A stretch of DNA of 64,000 nt from Paenibacillus dendritiformis (GTDB lineage Bacteria; Bacillota; Bacilli; Paenibacillales; Paenibacillaceae), in NCBI RefSeq assembly GCF_021654795.1, contig NZ_AP025344.1:4650501-4714500 (forward strand). Direction: 5' to 3'. Positions 16,531 to 25,574 of this stretch are shown here, piece by piece. The notes under the pieces were generated by a model that was not told the origin of the DNA, ran no database searches, and worked only from the letters and a program-made list of their open reading frames with translations. Each line of letters opens with the position of its first letter. Position 1 is the first letter of the stretch. Position numbers and translations under genes: made by a program.

Positions 16531-17700
16531 TTACTCGGAGAACCAGAGCACATTGCTCAGCTCCCGTCCCGGTCTGGTGACGACCCGGCCGTTGGCCATC
16601 AATCCTGCCGAAGCTCCGCCGTCCAGATTCATCGCTTGTACGGCACCCATCTTCTTCCATATTTCCGCCCATTGCTTCATTGTCGCGGAGGGAACCGTGG
16701 CCAACAGTATCGATCCGTCGGGCAGGATGCCGATCCCGCTCCGCATCGCCGACTTGGACAATATTTTGTCCTCTTTGAAGCCTTCCGCCCGCGGATTCAA
16801 TGCCACCTTGCCATCCTTCACCAGACGGGGACCGCCGCCCAGCGCCACCTGCACGTCGTCCCAGTCGATCGGATGGCCCAGCCTATCCGTATAACGAATC
16901 GACATCGTTACTTTATCCCCCACATGGAACCGATCGGCCATCGGCTTCTCCGTCCCCGTAAAGACAAGCACATATCCGTCCTTCGGAATGCTCACATTGC
17001 GGCCGGCCGTCACCTTCTTCACGACGCCGCCGCGAACGACGACGGCCCGTCCGTAGGCGAAGCCGAGCGAACTGCCTCGCAGCGGCGTGTACAATACGGC
17101 CGCGCTGCCGTCCCGCTTGGGCGTTCGGTTGACGAAATAGGCATGCCAGGACGAAGTGCGTTCGGTGTCCGCGTCCGTCACTTGACCGCTAACCTCGATG
17201 CGCAGGCTGTCCATCACGGCCCGCCCGTCCGGACGGAAACCGATGGCCGTGCCGTAATTGCTCGTATGCTCGACCCGGCCGCGGTTGATAATCGTGCCAT
17301 ACGGCTCGGGACGGCCTCCATAGGCCTCGAAGTAGGTTCCGTTCACCGCCGCCTTCGCTCCGGTCCGCTTCGCGGTGCGGGCCAGCGTCGCGGTCGTGCC
17401 GAAGCGGTCCTTGCCGAAGGAGACATGCGGCTTCATTCCTTTGGGCACGCGTACCGTGGTCACGCGGAAGACTTTGCGGCCGAGGGAGACCCGCTTCACG
17501 GAAACGCTTACCTTGTTCGCGGGCTTGGCTGCCGCGACGACCACGCCAGACGCCGCAGGGCGGCCGTCTTGGACCTTCGCTCCCGGCGTCCACACCCATA
17601 ACAGACTGAATGCGATCAAGCCCGCAAGGCAGGAACGCCATCGGCCCGCACGGCGTTCCGAAGGAGCCCGGCATACATTGTCCTGATTCAACTCTCTCAT
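16531..17700 (-). CDS. Phosphodiester glycosidase-family exported protein (NAGPA domain)
   Basis: This 389-residue protein has an N-terminal membrane/signal segment (about 22-42, SCLAGLIAFSLLWVWTPG) after a basic head. The rest is the NAGPA domain, known from the uncovering enzyme of lysosomal targeting and common in exported bacterial proteins: AAVNGTYFEAYGGRPEPYG, VALGGGPRLVKDGK and the end motif MNLDGGASAGLMANG. Bacterial members probably remove sugars from phosphodiester-linked cell-wall or exopolysaccharide groups; the substrate is unknown here. The start is less certain because the GGGGGA site lies very close to the ATG. Confidence 0.85.
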   Translation of the reverse strand: MRELNQDNVCRAPSERRAGRWRSCLAGLIAFSLLWVWTPGAKVQDGRPAASGVVVAAAKPANKVSVSVKRVSLGRKVFRVTTVRVPKGMKPHVSFGKDRFGTTATLARTAKRTGAKAAVNGTYFEAYGGRPEPYGTIINRGRVEHTSNYGTAIGFRPDGRAVMDSLRIEVSGQVTDADTERTSSWHAYFVNRTPKRDGSAAVLYTPLRGSSLGFAYGRAVVVRGGVVKKVTAGRNVSIPKDGYVLVFTGTEKPMADRFHVGDKVTMSIRYTDRLGHPIDWDDVQVALGGGPRLVKDGKVALNPRAEGFKEDKILSKSAMRSGIGILPDGSILLATVPSATMKQWAEIWKKMGAVQAMNLDGGASAGLMANGRVVTRPGRELSNVLWFSE

Positions 17701-17822
17701 TCCCCCAACAATTCGACCCCGCCTCTCCCTCTAAAGAGTTCCGGGTACAGGGAGGACAGGGTCTTCTAGTCATTCGATGCGTATCTCGCTATCTATTGTA
17801 TCGGCAGCGGAACGCCGAATCG

Positions 17823-18725
17823 TTAGGCCGTCTCGATCAGACGAAGAATGCTTGTCATCTCAAGCTGCTCGAACATGGCCGCGACCGCATCCCGCTGCGG
17901 CCGGAACACGCATTGATCGGCTTCGCATACGACCGGCGCGTCGCAGTGGATGCGCGCCAGCCGCCGCGACAGATGGAGCATCTCCAGATCGGACTCGATC
18001 TTGGCGCGGACGCCTGCCGGGAGCGAGCTCATATTGGCAAGAATCCCGTCTATCGACGAATACTGCTGAATCAGCTTGAGGGCCGTCTTCTCGCCGATTC
18101 CGCGAACGCCCGGATAGTTGTCCGACGGATCGCCCATCAGCCCCTTCACATCGATAATCTGCTCCGGCGTAAGCTGCTTCTCTTCCATCAGCGTCTGCGG
18201 GCAATAGACGGCATAGTTGCCTTGTCCCTTCTTCATGATGACGACCCGTGTCCGTTCATGCACCAATTGAAGCATGTCATGGTCGCCTGTCAAGACATAC
18301 ACTTCCATCTCATCGCGGAACAGCCGCGACAGCGTGCCGATGCAATCATCGGCCTCGTAGCCTTCGGCCTGCACATTCGGAATATGGAAGCTGTCCATGA
18401 CGTCGCGGATCAACTGGAACTGGGGCACCAGATCGTCCGGGCAATCGGCCCGGTTCGCCTTATATTGATCGAACTGCTCCGCCCGGAACGTCTTGCTCCC
18501 CAGATCCCAGCAGCAGGCGATATGCGTCGGCTCGAACCGCTTGACCGCATCCCAGAAGTACCGCATGAATCCATAGACGGCATTGGTTGGCGTGCCGTCC
18601 TTCATGCGGCGGATGGACCCGCCGTATGCGCTGGCGTAATACGCCCGGAACAGCAGAGCCATCCCGTCCACCAGCAGCATGCGCGGCTCGGCCGGTTCGG
18701 ACATCATGTCCGTATCCCACATCAT
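17823..18725 (-). CDS. 5'-3' exonuclease (PolI N-domain type, YpcP-like)
   Basis: This 300-residue FEN-like nuclease corresponds to the 5'-exonuclease domain of DNA polymerase I without the polymerase. It contains LLVDGMALLFRAYYA near 17, the metal-binding clusters EGYEADDCIGTL and VLTGDHDMLQLV, and the helix-hairpin-helix region DVKGLMGDPSDNYPGVRGIG followed by GEKTALKLI. Its role is removal of RNA primers and flaps during replication and repair. The start has AAGGGGGA upstream; a second ATG follows directly. Confidence 0.92.
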   Translation of the reverse strand: MMWDTDMMSEPAEPRMLLVDGMALLFRAYYASAYGGSIRRMKDGTPTNAVYGFMRYFWDAVKRFEPTHIACCWDLGSKTFRAEQFDQYKANRADCPDDLVPQFQLIRDVMDSFHIPNVQAEGYEADDCIGTLSRLFRDEMEVYVLTGDHDMLQLVHERTRVVIMKKGQGNYAVYCPQTLMEEKQLTPEQIIDVKGLMGDPSDNYPGVRGIGEKTALKLIQQYSSIDGILANMSSLPAGVRAKIESDLEMLHLSRRLARIHCDAPVVCEADQCVFRPQRDAVAAMFEQLEMTSILRLIETA

Positions 18726-18906
18726 TCCCGTCCCCCTTTTCTAACTCTGCCTGACAGAATTGCTATATTTCTATACTTCTGACACTGCTCTCCATTATAG
18801 CACAGATAGGCTCCTCCCGGCTCCGCCGGCGCCGCAGGCCCCAACCTGGCAATCAGGCCCAACAAGCCAAGCTGGCCCAAGCTGACAGCCATTCCCGCCG
18901 GCGGTA

Positions 18907-19290
18907 TCAGCCATGCTTGGCCGCGGTCGTCCACGTATCGCGGTATACCTCTTCGCGGAAACCGACCGTTACCCGCTTGCCGTCCGTCACGACGGGGCGC
19001 TTAATGAGCTTGCCGTTCGAGGCAAGCAGCTTGATCTGCTCCTCGCGGCTCATCTGAGGCAGCTTGTCCTTCAGCTTCAACTCCTTGTAGACTTCCCCGC
19101 TCGTATTGAACCACTTTTTCAGCTCCAGGCCGCTCCGATCGATCATCTCCTCCAGCTCCCGCTCGCTTGGCGGCTGATCGAGGATCGGAACCAGCTCCAA
19201 TTCGAGCCCTTGCTCCTTCAGCCATTGAATCGCTTTGCGGCAAGTGCCGCATTTCGAATAATGATAGACCGTTACCTTCACGACTTCCAA
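18907..19290 (-). CDS. ArsC/Spx-family thioredoxin-fold protein (YusI-like)
   Basis: This 127-residue protein begins with YHYSKCGTCRKAIQWL, a CxxC redox site (C14, C17) at the first helix, as in the ArsC/Spx superfamily. The end KLIKRPVVTDGKRVTVGF is typical, including the arginine-proline of ArsC. Unlike regulatory Spx it does not sit in a stress operon, so it fits the YusI-like arsenate-reductase-related group of unknown substrate. The start codon is TTG directly after GAAGGAAGGGG; a GTG four codons later (19278) is an alternative. Confidence 0.82.
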   Translation of the reverse strand: MEVVKVTVYHYSKCGTCRKAIQWLKEQGLELELVPILDQPPSERELEEMIDRSGLELKKWFNTSGEVYKELKLKDKLPQMSREEQIKLLASNGKLIKRPVVTDGKRVTVGFREEVYRDTWTTAAKHG

Positions 19291-19414
19291 CCCCTTCCTT
19301 CTCCGTTCAGGTCGGTGCAGACCCGTTATTGGCGTTTCTCACTTATATCCTGGCCGTCCTCCTTGCCAGTACCAGCGCCCGAATCCAGCGCTAACCGGCC
19401 CACAGCCCCTCATT

Positions 19415-20398
19415 TCAATGCTGCCGCCCATGCCGCAAGCGTTCCCGCAGCGCCAACAGATCATCCGGCAGCGGAGCCTTGAAATGCATCGCCTCCCCTG
19501 TCATCGGGTGCTTGAACCGCAGCTCGGCGGCATGCAGCGCATGCCGGTTCAACGTCTCCAGCGCTCCGGCAAGCCATGGCGATTCCGGCTGCCCGCCGCC
19601 GTAGAACTTGTCCCCCAGCAGCGGGCAGCCGATATGCTTCATATGAACGCGAATCTGATGCGTTCGCCCGGTCTCCAAGCGGCAGGATACGAGGGATGCT
19701 TCCTCTCCGTACGTCTCCAGCGTCCGGTAATGGGTAATCGAATCATAGCCATCCTCTGTCACGACACGCAAATGAGGCTCCGTCTTGTCCCGGTCGATCG
19801 GAGCCCGGATGGTCCCCTCCAGCGGCGAAGGGACGCCATAGACGAACGCCTCATATCCTTTCCAGATGTCATCCGTCTGCATCTGATCCGCGAGCTGATG
19901 ATGGGCATGGCCATGCTTCGCGACGATAAGCAGGCCGGAGGTCTCCTGATCGAGCCGGTTCGCCGGCCGGAAGCGGGTCAGTTCCCCCTTGGCGCGCCAG
20001 TAATGAATTACCCCGTTCGCCAGCGTGCCCCCCGGATAGCCTCTCGTCGGATGGACGACGATCCCCGCCGGCTTGTTCAGTACCAGAACATCGTCGTCCT
20101 CGTATACGATGTCAATCGGAATCGGCTCCGGCGGGATCGATTCGACCGCCTCCTCCTCGATCCGCACATGAACGACATCCCCCGCATGGAGGCGCTCTCT
20201 CACGCTAAGCGGCCTGCCGCTTCGCTCCGTCAGCCCGTTCACCGTAATGGCCGCTTCCGTCGTCTTCAGCCGGGTCAACAGCCGCCGCGACAGATTCAGC
20301 CGCGAGCGCAGCACGGCCCGCAGCTGAATCCCTTCGTCGGCTTCCGGCACGACATATTCAAGCTCCGCGGCCAGCTTCCGTCCGCTAGGCCCCGTCAT
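19415..20398 (-). CDS. RluA-family pseudouridine synthase
   Basis: This RNA-modifying enzyme has 327 residues from the ATG at 20398. The N-terminal S4-like part (about 15-80) includes SRRLLTRLKTTEAAITVNG. The catalytic domain has IVYEDDDVLVLNKPAGIVVHP and the active-site aspartate D150 in NRLDQETSGLLIVAKHG; RLETGRTHQIRVHM and GDKFYGG follow. It overlaps the end of the adenosyltransferase gene by 14 nt. The longer frame to 20467 would extend far into that gene. The target uridine cannot be told from sequence. Confidence 0.88.
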   Translation of the reverse strand: MTGPSGRKLAAELEYVVPEADEGIQLRAVLRSRLNLSRRLLTRLKTTEAAITVNGLTERSGRPLSVRERLHAGDVVHVRIEEEAVESIPPEPIPIDIVYEDDDVLVLNKPAGIVVHPTRGYPGGTLANGVIHYWRAKGELTRFRPANRLDQETSGLLIVAKHGHAHHQLADQMQTDDIWKGYEAFVYGVPSPLEGTIRAPIDRDKTEPHLRVVTEDGYDSITHYRTLETYGEEASLVSCRLETGRTHQIRVHMKHIGCPLLGDKFYGGGQPESPWLAGALETLNRHALHAAELRFKHPMTGEAMHFKAPLPDDLLALRERLRHGRQH

Positions 20399-20975
20399 GA
20401 CGCGATTTGCGGCGGAAAACCTCCGCGCTCCGCACATATTCTTCATCCGGAACCGAAGCAATCGCATTGGCCCGGCGGGCGGCGACGAAGAAGTAATCCG
20501 AGAGCCGGTTCACATATTTCATCACCTGCTGGTGCACGGTTTCTTCCCGGGCCAAGGTCACGAGGCGCCGCTCGGCACGGCGGCACACCGTCCGGCACAC
20601 GTGAAGCGCCGAGGCCGCCTCGCTGCCACCCGGCAAAATAAACTTGCGGATCGCTTCCGTGTGCGCATTATGATCGTCGATCCAGCCTTCCAGACGTTCC
20701 ACCTGCTCCGCATGCACCTTATAGACCACCTCGCCCTGCTTCTTCTCCGCATAGGCGACATCCGATCCGCAATCGAATACCTCGTGCTGGATCTCGATCA
20801 ATTGCTGGCGGATCTCCTCATAAGCATCTCCCTGGCAGCATGCCGCCGCCCAGCCGATGAACGAATTCAATTCATCGAGCTCGCCGTAGGCCTCCACCCG
20901 CAAATGATCCTTGGATACCCGGCCTCCGATAAGCGATGTCGTTCCTTCGTCCCCTGTCCGCGTATAGATTCTCAT
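20385..20975 (-). CDS. Cob(I)alamin adenosyltransferase, PduO type
   Basis: This 196-residue enzyme transfers the 5'-deoxyadenosyl group of ATP to corrinoid. The ATP-binding start MRIYTRTGDEGTTSLIGG, YGELDELNSFIGWA near 30, and FILPGGSEAASALHVCRTVC with CRRAERRLVTL are all PduO-family marks, as is VNRLSDYFFVAARRAN. The start follows a perfect AAGGAGGAAG. With the cobU-like gene upstream it forms a small corrinoid-salvage pair, suggesting the strain adenosylates and modifies imported corrinoids. Confidence 0.93.
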   Translation of the reverse strand: MRIYTRTGDEGTTSLIGGRVSKDHLRVEAYGELDELNSFIGWAAACCQGDAYEEIRQQLIEIQHEVFDCGSDVAYAEKKQGEVVYKVHAEQVERLEGWIDDHNAHTEAIRKFILPGGSEAASALHVCRTVCRRAERRLVTLAREETVHQQVMKYVNRLSDYFFVAARRANAIASVPDEEYVRSAEVFRRKSRHDGA

Positions 20976-21058
20976 CTGTCTTCCTCCTTGTGTTGCGTGC
21001 TGACGCCGCACGGGCGCAGCATCTAGTCCGTATCCCGTTACGGCCGGACGGGAGGGCA

Positions 21059-21634
21059 TCAGCCTCTGAACCTCATGGCCGATACCTCCCTCGGCATCCC
21101 TGCCTCCAGCCGGAACCATTGATGACTCCGGCGCGCAATCTCCCGATTAAGAGCCGCGTGCTCGATAATATAGCTCCGTTCCTTCGGATCCGTGAACGGC
21201 GTGTAAGCCGGCGGATCGTTCGTAATGAGGAACAGCTTCCCCTGAAAAGCGAGCAAAGCGTCCTCCAGCCGCTTGCGGGCGGCCGCAATCTCCTCTATAT
21301 ATATGGCGTCATATTCTGCATGTTCGACATCCGGACGCTTCTTCCACAGCTGCGCATGGACACCTTCAAGATAGGCGGTCGCGCTGTCCACGACCACGAC
21401 CCTCCGTTCCGAGCGGAACGGATTGGACTCTTCGTTAATCCGATGCAGAAGTCCCGGCAGCTCTTCCCCCGCCGGCAGATGCTGCCACCGGCAGCGGGAA
21501 GCATCGGGCATGCCATCGGGAAGGCTTGTATGTAAGGTCGACAGGTACAGCCCTTCACGGCCGAATCCAGCCGCATAGGACAACGCGAACGATGTCTTCC
21601 CGCTGCCATGGCCCCCGGAAATCCCGATAATCAC
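21059..21634 (-). CDS. CobU-like adenosylcobinamide kinase/guanylyltransferase
   Basis: This 191-residue P-loop protein (GISGGHGSGKTSFALSYA) has a GTG start placed 7 nt after GGAGGG; an ATG five codons earlier has no clear site. The layout follows CobU: P-loop, LYLSTLHTSLPDGMP in place of the histidine-bearing loop, then VVVDSATAYLEGV as the Walker B segment. The usual RSGKS and RIxxHR elements are altered, so it is a diverged member. Its neighbour pduO supports a role in corrinoid salvage. A CobU-like kinase lacking the guanylyltransferase step is possible. Confidence 0.68.
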   Translation of the reverse strand: MIIGISGGHGSGKTSFALSYAAGFGREGLYLSTLHTSLPDGMPDASRCRWQHLPAGEELPGLLHRINEESNPFRSERRVVVVDSATAYLEGVHAQLWKKRPDVEHAEYDAIYIEEIAAARKRLEDALLAFQGKLFLITNDPPAYTPFTDPKERSYIIEHAALNREIARRSHQWFRLEAGMPREVSAMRFRG

Positions 21635-21672
21635 ACTGACTCCCTCCATCCGTCCGCATCATCTGCCGGCCT

Positions 21673-22221
21673 TCATCTCGTCTCCTCCATCAGCTTCAAA
21701 ATCTGTATGGACCGCTCTACATCCGGCGTGCGTACCGGAATCGCGACGAACAAGCCCTTCTCTGTGATCCCGAGCTTGTTGAGAAGCGGCAGCTTCTCAG
21801 CGGGAAGCGCATATAAATGCTTCTCCTGATGCTCGATATAGCCCTTTTGAGCTTTTTCCAGCACCATGCCGTCAAAATAGCCTTCTTCATATTTGTCCTT
21901 GTCGAAATAGTCATCCAACGGGATATGGCCGCCCTGCTTGCTCATCGACTTGACGTCTTCCTCGGGCACGACATGCACGCCGTTATCGCCCGCCGCATAT
22001 TCGACAAATAATTTCTGCAAATTGTACATCGGCGACGCGAACACGTCTACTGTAAACCGGCCCTCCAATTTCTGACTCAATTCCGTCTTCAGCGCCTCGG
22101 TCAATTCGGATGGCACCGTTGTCGTCGACATCATGAATACGGATATGTCCGCTTTGGGCCCGCAGCCTCCCAGCACGAGCGCCAGTGCGAGCACCATCCC
22201 CATCCATCCCCATTTCCGCAC
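21673..22221 (-). CDS. Lipoprotein of unknown function
   Basis: This 182-residue protein has a GTG start 8 nt after AAAGGGG; the ATG at 22245 is less likely. A basic start (RKWGWMGM) leads into a hydrophobic stretch and the lipobox VLGGC. The mature part has VFMMSTTTVPSELTEALK, LEGRFTVDVFASPMYN and PLDDYFDKDKYEEG, with the periodicity of a periplasmic-binding-like fold, but I do not recognise the family. It is first in a run of four minus-strand genes including the corrinoid pair. Confidence 0.72.
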   Translation of the reverse strand: MRKWGWMGMVLALALVLGGCGPKADISVFMMSTTTVPSELTEALKTELSQKLEGRFTVDVFASPMYNLQKLFVEYAAGDNGVHVVPEEDVKSMSKQGGHIPLDDYFDKDKYEEGYFDGMVLEKAQKGYIEHQEKHLYALPAEKLPLLNKLGITEKGLFVAIPVRTPDVERSIQILKLMEETR

Positions 22222-22286
22222 GATGTGTTCCCCTTTCTCCAGCATGTCTGTCCGTCTACCCCCAACTATATCACAAACGGCATAAG

Positions 22287-22314
22287 CAAAAAAAGAAGAC
22301 CCCTCAGGGTCTTC
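22287..22314 (-). terminator. Terminator of the Spo0E-like gene
   Basis: GAAGACCC and GGGTCTTC form an 8-bp stem with a four-base loop; on the minus strand seven T follow. It begins 7 nt after the stop codon of the gene at 22321. Confidence 0.8.
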
Positions 22315-22320
22315 GGTATG

Positions 22321-22584
22321 TTAAGATCGCTTGCCGAGCGATTTCATGTACTCGTTAATCTTCAAGTCCAGCATGCTGCTGATTTCAATCATGCTCTCAG
22401 CCGTGAAAGACTGCTCTTCTTGAAACATCTGCTCCATTTGCTTGCGCAAAATCCTTATCTCCTGTTCCAGAGCAAGCATCTTGGACGAAACGTTTCTTGT
22501 TTTGCCCGACCATTTGGGATGAGATCCATCTTCTCTCAGTAAACTACGTGAATAAGTCGTCAAGGTGTAGTTCGAACAAAACAA
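22321..22584 (-). CDS. Spo0E-like aspartyl-phosphate phosphatase
   Basis: This protein of 87 residues has a TTG start 7 nt after AAAGGAGG (22592-22599); longer frames lack a site. The last 50 residues form the two-helix Spo0E domain: KMLALEQEIRILRKQMEQMF then ISSMLDLKINEYM, which carries the S-x-x-L-D pattern used to bind Spo0A-P. Such proteins dephosphorylate Spo0A-P and delay sporulation. The leading 35 residues are extra compared with the usual 50-60-residue members and could be untranslated if an internal ATG (22479) is used. A TATAAT box lies at 22674-22679 on the minus strand. Confidence 0.8.
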   Translation of the reverse strand: MFCSNYTLTTYSRSLLREDGSHPKWSGKTRNVSSKMLALEQEIRILRKQMEQMFQEEQSFTAESMIEISSMLDLKINEYMKSLGKRS

Positions 22585-22730
22585 GCCCTTTCCTCCTTTC
22601 GCAGCTGGATCCTCGAAGCCCCACCATCGCCCATCTGTGCCATTTGATGGGATTGTCACGCGAGACATGTTATATTATACCAGATGAAGGAAAAGAAAAC
22701 TAGTTCATTTTAGTTCTATTTGAATTTTTT

Positions 22731-23939
22731 TCACATTTCATGCTTAATCTTGTCGAGGAAACGCCCCATTCGATCCAGCGCTTCATTCAATTGCGAGACC
22801 GAGGTCGCGTAGGAGCAGCGGATGAAGCCTTCGCCGCCCAAGCCGAATACGTCTCCCGGCACCGCCGCCACCTTCGCCTCGAACAGGAGCCGATGAGCGA
22901 ATTCCTCGGAAGTAAGCCCTGTCGATTGAATCGAAGGGAAGGCATAAAAGGCGCCCTGCGGCTCATGGCAGTCAAGCCCGATGTCGCGCAGCCCCTTGAC
23001 GATAAGGCGCCGCCGCTGGTTGTACGACTCGACCATGCGATCCTTCTCTTCATGCCCGTGCTTCAATGCCTCCAGCGCGGCGATCTGGCCCATAATCGGG
23101 GCGCACATGACCGTATACTGATGGATTTTGAGCATAGCCGAAATGAGCTCCTTATGGCCGCAGGCATAGCCCATCCGCCAGCCGGTCATCGCGAAGGCCT
23201 TCGAAAACCCGCTGACCAGAATCGTGCGATCCTTCATCCCCGGCACGGACGAGAAGCTGACATGCTTCTGATCGTAGGTCAGTTCGGCGTAGATCTCGTC
23301 GGAAATGACGATGAGATCGTTCTCCTCCACGATTTTCGCGATCGGAAGCCAGTCCTCATAGGTCATAATGCCGCCTGTCGGGTTGCTCGGATAACAGAGG
23401 ATGAGCACTTTCGACTTCGGCGTAATTTTCGCCAGGAGCCCTTCGGCGGTCAGCTTGAAGTTGTCCTTCGCGAACGTCTCGATGCCGACCGGTACCCCGC
23501 CGCCGATCGAGACAATCGGCGAATACGAGATATAGCTTGGCTCAGGAATGAGAATCTCGTCGCCCGGAGACACGAGCGTCCGCAACGCCAGATCGATGGC
23601 TTCCGAACCGCCGACCGTTACAATGATTTCATCGGCAGGATCATACGCAACTTTGAATGATTCATCCAAATATTTCGCAATCTCCTCCCGCAGCTCCGGC
23701 ATCCCCGCGTTGGACGTATATTTGGTGCGTCCCCGCTCCAAAGAATAAACACAGGCTTCGCGCACATGCCAAGGCGTGCAGAAATCCGGCTCTCCGACCC
23801 CAAGGGTGATAATATCCTTGCTGGATACCGCCATATCGAAGAACCGGCGAATGCCGGAAGGCGGAATATCCCGGACCAGCGGATTAATGTATTGATGCAT
23901 GGAACGGTTCGTCCCCTGCTTCTCCTCTTCCTTAATCAT
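22731..23939 (-). CDS. alaT: PLP aminotransferase, class I (AlaT/PatA type)
   Basis: This 402-residue fold-type I aminotransferase has PLP lysine K247 in VSGFSKAFAMTGWRMGY, plus LGVGEPDFCTPWHV near 47, TVGGSEAIDLALR near 108, CYPSNPTGGIMT near 182 and SDEIYAELTYD near 213. Its gene lies 13 nt behind an Lrp/AsnC regulator, the arrangement of alaR-alaT (yugG-yugH) in B. subtilis, so alanine/pyruvate transamination is likely. PatA-like action on diaminopimelate intermediates remains possible. The site GAGAGGTG precedes the start. Confidence 0.82.
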   Translation of the reverse strand: MIKEEEKQGTNRSMHQYINPLVRDIPPSGIRRFFDMAVSSKDIITLGVGEPDFCTPWHVREACVYSLERGRTKYTSNAGMPELREEIAKYLDESFKVAYDPADEIIVTVGGSEAIDLALRTLVSPGDEILIPEPSYISYSPIVSIGGGVPVGIETFAKDNFKLTAEGLLAKITPKSKVLILCYPSNPTGGIMTYEDWLPIAKIVEENDLIVISDEIYAELTYDQKHVSFSSVPGMKDRTILVSGFSKAFAMTGWRMGYACGHKELISAMLKIHQYTVMCAPIMGQIAALEALKHGHEEKDRMVESYNQRRRLIVKGLRDIGLDCHEPQGAFYAFPSIQSTGLTSEEFAHRLLFEAKVAAVPGDVFGLGGEGFIRCSYATSVSQLNEALDRMGRFLDKIKHEM

Positions 23940-23952
23940 GCTCTGTCACCTC

Positions 23953-24453
23953 TCACGGGGTTACGACGAGACGTTGATCGTCCTCGCGCTCTTCATAGAT
24001 GATGCCGTCTTGCTTGTATTTTTTGAGGATGAAATGCGTCTTGGTCGACAGAACCGCTTCAATCGGCGACAGCTTATCCGAGACGAACGACGCGACCTCG
24101 CGCAAGCTTTTGCCTTGAACCTCGACCTGCAGATCATAAGAACCCGACATCAGGTAGACCGCCTTCACCTGCGGGAACAGATAGATCCGTTCGGCGATCC
24201 CTTCAAATCCGCGGCCGCGCTCCGGCGTAATCTGGACTTCAATCAGGGCCGTGACCATCTCGTCATCGACCTTGCTCCAGTTCACGACCGTCGAATATTT
24301 GACAATCACATGCTTTCGCTCCATTTCAGCAATCGCCGATTGAACCTCTTCCACCTGAACCCCCAGCATCGTGGCGATTAGGTCCGGGGAACGGCGGGCG
24401 TCCTCTTTCAACAATTTGAGTATTTCAATATCAAGCGAGCTTAAATCTGTCAT
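23953..24453 (-). CDS. alaR: Lrp/AsnC-family regulator (AlaR-like)
   Basis: This 166-residue regulator starts at the ATG 8 nt after GGGAGG; an ATG two codons earlier is too close to the site. The N-terminal helix-turn-helix (about 4-60) includes SSLDIEILKLLKEDARRSPD, and the C-terminal effector domain contains TALIEVQITPERGRGFEGIA and VKAVYLMSGSYDLQVEV. Such proteins sense amino acids and often control an adjacent transaminase. It heads a two-gene unit with the aminotransferase. Confidence 0.85.
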   Translation of the reverse strand: MTDLSSLDIEILKLLKEDARRSPDLIATMLGVQVEEVQSAIAEMERKHVIVKYSTVVNWSKVDDEMVTALIEVQITPERGRGFEGIAERIYLFPQVKAVYLMSGSYDLQVEVQGKSLREVASFVSDKLSPIEAVLSTKTHFILKKYKQDGIIYEEREDDQRLVVTP

Positions 24454-24578
24454 TCCCATTGCCTCCCTCGACGTGCCTGCAAATCAGCCGGTATATTATT
24501 GATATTTCAATATGATACACCTTTTTGCCGATCCACACCAGCACAAACATATGTCAGGCGCGGTTGCCGGAACAAGCA

Positions 24579-24614
24579 ACAGCCGCCTTTCCATAGAATC
24601 GGAAAAACGGCTGT
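24579..24614 (-). terminator. Probable terminator of the coat-protein genes
   Basis: ACAGCCG at 24579 and CGGCTGT at 24608 can pair, with additional partial pairing inside (TTTCC/GGAAA). It lies about 10 nt after the stop of the coat gene at 24626. The T-tract on the minus strand is weak. Confidence 0.45.
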
Positions 24615-24625
24615 CTGACGGCGCG

Positions 24626-25093
24626 TTAAGAGAGATAATCGGAGGAGCGGCTGGTGGACGACTGCGTCTGGTACGAGACTTGATGCTGCGGCTGCGGATG
24701 GTATGGAGCCTGCTGCGCTGGCTGCGGCTGCTGCTGATATCCGCCCTGTCCATAGTAGCTTGCGCCGTAGCCCTGCTGCGCTTGCAGCTTCTGCTGGACG
24801 AACTGGTTCGCCTTCTGCATCGTCTGCTCCTGGTCGCGCAGCCGCTTGTTGACTTCATCCCGCAGGGCCGGGGAGGCGACGGAATACATATTTTGCTGCT
24901 GCATCAGGTTGAACAGCTGGCCTTGCATCTGCAGCGTGCTGTTCGTCAGATCGGTGAACATCTGGCGAACGGAAGGACAAGCCGCCTCCGTTACGCCTGT
25001 CGCATATTCTCTTGACGTCCGCTTCAAGTCATTCAGAATCGTATGTAACAAATCTTTCTCGGGCAAAAACCCGCTCATCGAAGTGCCATTCAT
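24626..25093 (-). CDS. CotF-like spore coat protein
   Basis: This 155-residue protein starts at the ATG 8 nt after AGGAGG. The first 95 residues match the coat-F domain: LPEKDLLHTILNDLKRTSRE, YATGVTEAACPSVRQMFTDL and LQMQGQLFNLMQQQNMYSVA. The C-terminal 55 residues are rich in Q, Y, P and S (low complexity), common in coat proteins that become cross-linked. It lies 25 nt behind a second coat-like gene. It is probably expressed in the mother cell under a late sporulation sigma factor, but I could not identify the promoter. Confidence 0.82.
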   Translation of the reverse strand: MNGTSMSGFLPEKDLLHTILNDLKRTSREYATGVTEAACPSVRQMFTDLTNSTLQMQGQLFNLMQQQNMYSVASPALRDEVNKRLRDQEQTMQKANQFVQQKLQAQQGYGASYYGQGGYQQQPQPAQQAPYHPQPQHQVSYQTQSSTSRSSDYLS

Positions 25094-25118
25094 GGTCATA
25101 ACCTCCTGTCGGTCGTCG

Positions 25119-25385
25119 TTATTGGGACTGGGACTGCTGTTGGGCGTGGGACGGAGCGATCTGGGCATGCTGCTGCAGCGATTGCACCAGCAAGTTCAAA
25201 TGCTGCTGATGCGCCGACGCCATCTGGCTCAGCGTCTGCTGGATGGCGGGATTATTCGTGCTCGCCGCCGTGGCCGCGCATTGCTTGATCAGCAATTCTT
25301 CATTGGAAATGGAATCTACGATATATTCCAGTTCTTTCGCTGATAGCGGCTTCATCGAAAGATGGCTTTGTTGTCCGTATGGCAT
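25119..25385 (-). CDS. Small CotF-related coat protein
   Basis: This 88-residue protein resembles short coat-F proteins: KPLSAKELEYIVDSISNEEL, then LIKQCAATAASTNNPAIQ, and a helical middle rich in Q and H (ASAHQQHLNLLVQSLQQHAQ) with a QSQSQ end. The GGAGC site lies 13-15 nt before the ATG, somewhat far. It is probably co-transcribed with the larger coat protein behind it, pairing as subunits of one coat layer; that pairing is inference. Confidence 0.75.
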   Translation of the reverse strand: MPYGQQSHLSMKPLSAKELEYIVDSISNEELLIKQCAATAASTNNPAIQQTLSQMASAHQQHLNLLVQSLQQHAQIAPSHAQQQSQSQ

Positions 25386-25574
25386 AGTTATGTTCCTGCT
25401 CCTTTCAACCGGGAAAGTGTTGGTAATCATGTGTAGTATGAGTCGCCGCCAAGGAAAATATGTAAAGGAATTTTGCAGATCATGGCCTGACGGGAGGGGC
25501 GCTGGAGAAGCGGAAGGAGCCGGAGAGGGCCCCTTCCCGCAGCCGAGAGGGAACGGAAGGAAGGAACGGGCACG

